Below are positions 60,066 to 64,000 of a stretch of DNA of 64,000 nt, in pieces; within the stretch, counting starts at the first letter, position 1, and every line of letters starts with the position of its first letter. The notes beneath the pieces are model-generated. The model was not told where the DNA came from. It did no database searches and worked only from the letters and a program-made list of their open reading frames with translations. The stretch covers positions 85,828 through 149,827 of the forward strand of contig DGWK01000032.1 of the NCBI GenBank assembly GCA_002395235.1, read 5' to 3'. This stretch comes from Lachnospiraceae bacterium UBA4260. Lineage in GTDB: Bacteria; Bacillota; Clostridia; Lachnospirales; Lachnospiraceae. Both the position numbers and the translations under genes were made by a program.

Positions 60066-62267
60066 TCACTTGGAGCTCTGATAGTAAGAAAGGTCGTTCT
60101 GCCAAGCGGATTCCTTGATTGCCAGATACTGCTTGCCGCTCCAGTTGCCGGAAACGAATGCAGCTGCGCCTTCCGCGTCGTTGACGGAAGAATCAAGAGC
60201 GCCGTAGCCGTTCACGATCATGTTGACCAGAACGTTGTCGCCGTCCTTTTGCTGGCTGAACTTCTCAGTCAGTTCTGTGTATCCGCTCAGAGTGTTGTTG
60301 TCAACCGTACTTGTAGGAAGAACGGTAGGAACGGATGTGTACCACTGGTTCTCAGCAACTTCCAGAGCAGGGTGCTTGATAACGCCGAGAGCGATGGCCT
60401 TGGAGATGTGGCCTGCGCCTTCCTGTCCGATGTCAGTTGTGCACTGATACTCGAATGCCTGGTTCTTTACGAAGGAAAGAGTGGAGCCGAGATAGTAACG
60501 AGCATAGTTGGTGTAGTTACCGTCTGCCTTCTCCCAAAGCTCTGCCTTGGTAGCGTCAGCGATGACGGGCATCTGCTTGCCGTTGAAATCGAATGTCTCA
60601 CCCTGCTTGATGAATGCGTCGGGACCATAGCTGAGAAGGATCATGCCCTTATCCGTGTATGCGAAGTCGATCAGAGCGAGTGCCGCATTGAGCTTATCCT
60701 GGTCATTGCCTACGCCCTTGACGGAGATTCCCCAACCGTCTGTCTTAACGGAACGCCAGGACTCTGTGAAGTGCATGTAAACGCCGTCTTCGCTTGTGCC
60801 GTCATACCAGCGCGCTACAGGGACCATAACAGCCATGTACTTCTCGCCGGCATCCTTGTCGAGCTTGGTCTCGTTAAGGATGGTCTGTGTCTGGTTGTAG
60901 TCATAGTGCATGAAGCCGAGGTCGTTCTCCAGATATGTTCCGGAATTCTCTTCGGACTTGTCAACGAATGCCTTGGAGATCAGGCCTTCTTCTACCATGT
61001 TGTGTACTCTGTTAAGTGCTTCATAAGTATCAGCTTCCTGGCGGGCGTCGTGCATAGCGCCGTCGTTGCCTACATAGAGGTAATCCTGACGGGACTCAAG
61101 ACCGCGAACGCCGAACAGAGATCCTGCAAAGCGGAACATATCTACACGTCTCTGGTTGTTGTTGTCTTCACGTGTGAACAGGCCCTGGATGGAATCTGTT
61201 CCGTTGAGTGTCTGAGGGTTGGAAACTACGCAGCGGAGAAGAGCTACCAGCTCGTCTGCATCCCATGCCGCATTCTGGCCTACGAACAGGTCAGAGCGCT
61301 GTGTTCCGTAGTATCCGCCGTAAGCTTCGTCGATGTAGGTGCGGAGCATGTTGACAGCTGTAACGCCGTCCATCTCGCCCGCTTCGTTCATCTTCGCTAC
61401 GATGTTGCCTGCTGTGTCATAATCCTTTGTGACCTTCTCAGCCTTGGTTCCGTCGGCGCTTACTACGTCAACTTCGACCTTGCCCTCTGTGGGCATGTAA
61501 GGCTGATAAACGGGAGCGGAAGTCGTGCCGCTGGCGTCAGCCGTGAACTCGCCTTCGCCGTCCAGAAGCTTCTGAACCCAGTCAATACGCATAAGGGGCA
61601 TACGCTCGATATCGTTAACACCGTCGAAGTAAGGGCTGAAGTAGATCGCGCCTGTGGAGGTGTCGCCTGTGATAGAGAGACGTACGATCGGGTTAGCGTC
61701 CAGATATGCCTTGAAGTTGGGCATCTGGTCAAGATACTGGCCGATGTTTACCATATCGCCTGCAAGACCGTTCTCGGTAAGGAGTGCTGCGGTACCGGAG
61801 ACCATATCTACGTCTGCGAGACGCTCTTTCCAGTACTCGAACTCTTTGCTGGCGCTGTTGCCCTGGTATTTGTTCTCGAACTTAACGCCCAGCTGATTCT
61901 CAACTTCTACCCATGTGGGCTTGAGGTCGCCTGCGTTGTAGGTCTTGCCGTCTGCCAGTGTGATTCCGCTTCCTGCTGTCTCTGCGTCAAAGAAGAGACC
62001 GGTCTTCTCACTGTTGTAACCTGTCGCCATGCGAAGGACTGTTCCGGGAGCATAGGTCAGAGCCGCTGCGGGAGCTGCCGCTGCGTCGCCTGTTCCCTCA
62101 GTTGTTGCCGCGCCTGTGTCGGAGGCAGCCTGCTGTGTATCCTGGCCTGCGCTTCCGCTGGAGCTGCCGTTCTGCTGAACCTGGATGCTGGGGCCGCAGC
62201 CTGCAAGCATCATTGTGCTCATTGCTGCTGCAAGTGCCAGTGCAAGAACCTTTTTCATCTTTTTCAT
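60066..62267 (-). CDS. Large solute-binding lipoprotein of an oligosaccharide importer
   Basis: A 733-residue family-1 extracellular binding protein with lipobox LAGC (Cys24) and a 45-residue Q/S/G/A/T linker. It is larger than classic CUT1 binding proteins (400-450) and belongs with the LplA/YtcQ type that binds bulky or charged oligosaccharides. DAGNKYMAVMVPVARW-like and GMILLSYGPDAFIKQGETFDFNGKQMPVI blocks are typical. It works with the LplB- and YtcP-type permeases encoded upstream. Given the downstream enzymes, the ligand is probably an oligogalacturonide. GGAGGAAT precedes the ATG. Confidence 0.88.
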   Translation of the reverse strand: MKKMKKVLALALAAAMSTMMLAGCGPSIQVQQNGSSSGSAGQDTQQAASDTGAATTEGTGDAAAAPAAALTYAPGTVLRMATGYNSEKTGLFFDAETAGSGITLADGKTYNAGDLKPTWVEVENQLGVKFENKYQGNSASKEFEYWKERLADVDMVSGTAALLTENGLAGDMVNIGQYLDQMPNFKAYLDANPIVRLSITGDTSTGAIYFSPYFDGVNDIERMPLMRIDWVQKLLDGEGEFTADASGTTSAPVYQPYMPTEGKVEVDVVSADGTKAEKVTKDYDTAGNIVAKMNEAGEMDGVTAVNMLRTYIDEAYGGYYGTQRSDLFVGQNAAWDADELVALLRCVVSNPQTLNGTDSIQGLFTREDNNNQRRVDMFRFAGSLFGVRGLESRQDYLYVGNDGAMHDARQEADTYEALNRVHNMVEEGLISKAFVDKSEENSGTYLENDLGFMHYDYNQTQTILNETKLDKDAGEKYMAVMVPVARWYDGTSEDGVYMHFTESWRSVKTDGWGISVKGVGNDQDKLNAALALIDFAYTDKGMILLSYGPDAFIKQGETFDFNGKQMPVIADATKAELWEKADGNYTNYARYYLGSTLSFVKNQAFEYQCTTDIGQEGAGHISKAIALGVIKHPALEVAENQWYTSVPTVLPTSTVDNNTLSGYTELTEKFSQQKDGDNVLVNMIVNGYGALDSSVNDAEGAAAFVSGNWSGKQYLAIKESAWQNDLSYYQSSK

Positions 62268-62332
62268 ATTATTCCTCCTGAATATGAATCGTTGCCTGTT
62301 AATTCTCGTTTTTACCGTTATCGGCTTCTCAA

Positions 62333-63223
62333 TTACTCCTTAACGCCGCCGACGTTTGTGCCCTTGGCGAAGTATTTCTGAATGAAAGGATAAATAATAA
62401 GGATCGGTACAATCGAGCACACGATCAGAGCGTAGATAACGGAGTCAGAAGCAAACGCTCTGTTCCAGCCGGCCATCTGCTCGGGATCGGTGTACTGTTC
62501 CAGTCTCAGACGGATAAATACCTGCAGCGGGTGCTCGTTCTGGTTGGAGATCATCTGGCGCGCCCAGAAATATCCATTCCAGCGCGAAATCGCAAAGAAC
62601 AATGCTACCGTCGCGATCGTGGATTTGCTCATCGGGATGTAAACCTGTGTCAGGACCTGCATTTCCGTCGCACCGTCGACGATCGCAGCTTCCTCGATCT
62701 CGGAAGGAACTCCCTCAAAAGCGTTACGAAGCAGGATGATGTTCATGGCCGCCATACCCATGGCGATAACTACAAGCCATTTGTCATCCATGATTCCCAT
62801 GGAATTAAACACTTCTTTGGTTGCCAGGTAGTTCAGGTACTGCGGTACGATACCTGCAGAGAACCACATGGTGAAGACCAGGAAGAAGTTAAATGCTTTT
62901 CTGAACAGCAGTCTCTTTTTGGACAGAGCGTAGCCGCCGAGGATGGCGACGAACATTGCCCAGAGAGTACCGAACAGAGTCAGGAACAGCGTGTTGGAAT
63001 ACGCGTTCCAGAACATGTTGTCGTTGAACATGAGCTTAAAGGCATCAAACTGAATGTCCTTGGGGAAGAGCACGATAGAACCGTACTCAACTGCCGACCT
63101 GCCGCTTATGGAAGCGCTGATCGCGTATACGAACGGATACAGGCAGCAGAGGGCAAATACCGTAAGAAGGGTGTAGCTGATGACTTTAAAGATCAACTCA
63201 GAGATTTCCAGTTTCCTCTTCAT
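62333..63223 (-). CDS. Oligosaccharide ABC transporter permease, YtcP/LplC type
   Basis: A 296-residue permease with six helices and the EAA loop (IEEAAIVDGATEMQVLTQVYIPMSKSTIATVALFFAISRWNGYF), the docking site for the ATPase. The N-terminal helix TLLTVFALCCLYPFVYAISASIS and LFPKDIQFDAFKLMF are characteristic of YtcP. It forms the translocation pore with the LplB-type protein, with start and stop 13 bases apart. GGAGGGAC precedes the ATG. It is followed by the binding-protein gene. Confidence 0.92.
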   Translation of the reverse strand: MKRKLEISELIFKVISYTLLTVFALCCLYPFVYAISASISGRSAVEYGSIVLFPKDIQFDAFKLMFNDNMFWNAYSNTLFLTLFGTLWAMFVAILGGYALSKKRLLFRKAFNFFLVFTMWFSAGIVPQYLNYLATKEVFNSMGIMDDKWLVVIAMGMAAMNIILLRNAFEGVPSEIEEAAIVDGATEMQVLTQVYIPMSKSTIATVALFFAISRWNGYFWARQMISNQNEHPLQVFIRLRLEQYTDPEQMAGWNRAFASDSVIYALIVCSIVPILIIYPFIQKYFAKGTNVGGVKE

Positions 63224-63235
63224 AGTCCCTCCTTA

Positions 63236-64000
63236 TTAGTATAGTGATGTGTTGGATGCCTTACGGGCGATTGTGTTGGCACCGATGACCAGCAGCATAC
63301 CGATGACGTTGTTCATCATTTCAGCAGCCGCCGCTATTCCGATACCGGCGCCGGTACCCATACCATTTCTGTTTGCGAAGGTGGAAACAACGTCCGCCGT
63401 CACATAAGTATTGGGATTGTACAACAGCAAAACTTTCTCATAACCGATGTTCAACAGAGAACCGATTCTGGTGATGAGCATGATTACGATGGTCGACAGT
63501 ATACTGGGCAGAACTACGTATCTCATCTGCGCCCATTTGTCTGCGCCGTCAATCTGTGCCGCTTCGTAGCTGGTAGGTGAAATGGCGATGATGGCTGCAA
63601 AGAAAACGATACTGTCGTAACCTGCACTCTCCCAGATACCACTGATCTGGTAGATCGACCGGAAGAAGGCCGGATTGTTCAGAAGTCCCGCATTGGCAAC
63701 CGCAGGGCTGATCGCGCCAATGTTTGCCAGGAACTGGCTGACAATGCCCATTCCGGTGGTGAGGGAACCCTGCTTTACAAGCATGGTCACCAGGGATGTC
63801 ATGACAACGGTGGACATGAACTTAGGCAGATAGGTGAGCACCTGATAGACGCTTCTCGCCGCGTTGGAGCGCACCTCGTTGAAAAACAGTGCCAGAATGA
63901 TCGGCATAGGGAAGCCGAAACACAGGCCGTAAAAACTGAGCAGGAACGTGTTGCGCAGCGCCCTCCAGAAGTCTGTGGAAAGGCCGTCGCCTGCAAACAA
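63236..64000 (-). CDS. Oligosaccharide ABC transporter permease, LplB type, N-terminus outside the window
   Basis: The C-terminal 254 residues of a permease; the frame is still open at the right edge, so the start lies beyond 64000. Features are ALRNTFLLSFYGLCFGFPMPIILALFFNEV at the left of the visible part and the EAA loop SYEAAQIDGADKWAQMRYVVLPSILSTIVIMLI. LplB-type proteins partner YtcP in uptake of polysaccharide fragments. It is the first visible gene of the long minus-strand pectin operon, whose promoter is therefore outside the window. Confidence 0.9.
   Translation of the reverse strand: MFAGDGLSTDFWRALRNTFLLSFYGLCFGFPMPIILALFFNEVRSNAARSVYQVLTYLPKFMSTVVMTSLVTMLVKQGSLTTGMGIVSQFLANIGAISPAVANAGLLNNPAFFRSIYQISGIWESAGYDSIVFFAAIIAISPTSYEAAQIDGADKWAQMRYVVLPSILSTIVIMLITRIGSLLNIGYEKVLLLYNPNTYVTADVVSTFANRNGMGTGAGIGIAAAAEMMNNVIGMLLVIGANTIARKASNTSLY

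Noticed and set aside
60036..62381. A 781-codon plus-strand frame opposite the binding-protein gene
   Set aside because: It is a shadow of the 733-residue lipoprotein gene, which has a signal peptide, lipobox and ribosome site.
1..64000. tRNA or rRNA genes
   Set aside because: I saw no cloverleaf-like sequence with a GTTCGAATC-type arm and no rRNA signature; a tRNA scan would settle it.

Overview
The window looks like the chromosome of an anaerobic, carbohydrate-fermenting Firmicute, most likely a Lachnospiraceae-type gut or rumen Clostridium relative. The signs are strong AGGAGG-type ribosome sites, many lipoprotein solute-binding proteins, YesM/YesN two-component signalling, an oxygen/NO-scavenging FprA flavodiiron protein, a minimal SufC-SufB pair, and LplB/YtcP-type oligosaccharide importers. 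Base composition is moderately GC-rich. I see no rRNA or tRNA genes, no CRISPR array, no phage genes and no intact transposase. Nearly all genes are on the minus strand.

Left third (1-31,500). Housekeeping and envelope genes come first: a truncated membrane protein, a patatin-like lipase, a metallo-beta-lactamase-fold lipoprotein coupled to a PsiE-like membrane protein, a ClC-type (probably fluoride) transporter, FprA, and DUF4097-like and DUF3048 proteins. Next is a five-gene sensory operon (15,898-16,209 back to 10,203) holding a small membrane protein, YesN, YesM, a membrane-anchored sugar-binding co-sensor and a lipoprotein sugar-binding protein. It sits beside an Mgl-type sugar importer (16,464-20,297) and probably regulates it. 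SufC/SufB, a 1565-residue clostripain-like protease with leucine-rich repeats, a PP2C phosphatase with a sensor domain, a lipoprotein and a cation/proton antiporter follow.

Middle (31,500-42,600). Two copies of an unusual 291-292 bp nested-palindrome element flank a nuclease-like gene and a cupin gene. An apparent eight-gene operon then runs leftward from a promoter near 42,540 to a terminator near 34,300. It encodes YhcH, a cyclase-family hydrolase, a ketopantoate-reductase-like dehydrogenase, an ABC importer with two different permeases, and an amidohydrolase. Its substrate is unknown to me.

Right third (42,700-64,000). This is a pectin/hexuronate utilisation locus. An LplB/YtcP permease pair and a large solute-binding lipoprotein import oligogalacturonides. 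Two MsmK/UgpC-type ATPases and four unrecognised small membrane proteins are interleaved. A cytoplasmic GH28 polygalacturonase and a GH105 hydrolase, coupled to an AraC regulator, release galacturonate and unsaturated uronate. KduI-KduD and UxaC-UxaB-UxaA bring both streams to 2-keto-3-deoxygluconate, which KdgK phosphorylates. The KDPG aldolase is not in the window. Two decayed genes sit in this locus: a GH4 glycosidase remnant and an MFS transporter remnant cut at the edge of a dispersed repeat.

The most unusual feature of the window is its dispersed intergenic elements, in three families. Family C is 291-292 bp with four half-sites in forward-forward-reverse-reverse order at constant spacing, in three copies. 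Family B is a MITE-like element with 16-bp terminal inverted repeats, in one complete and four partial or short copies. Family A is a multi-hairpin repeat with three recognisable copies and a fragment. Line-by-line base counting was done by eye, so short-site coordinates may be off by a base or two.
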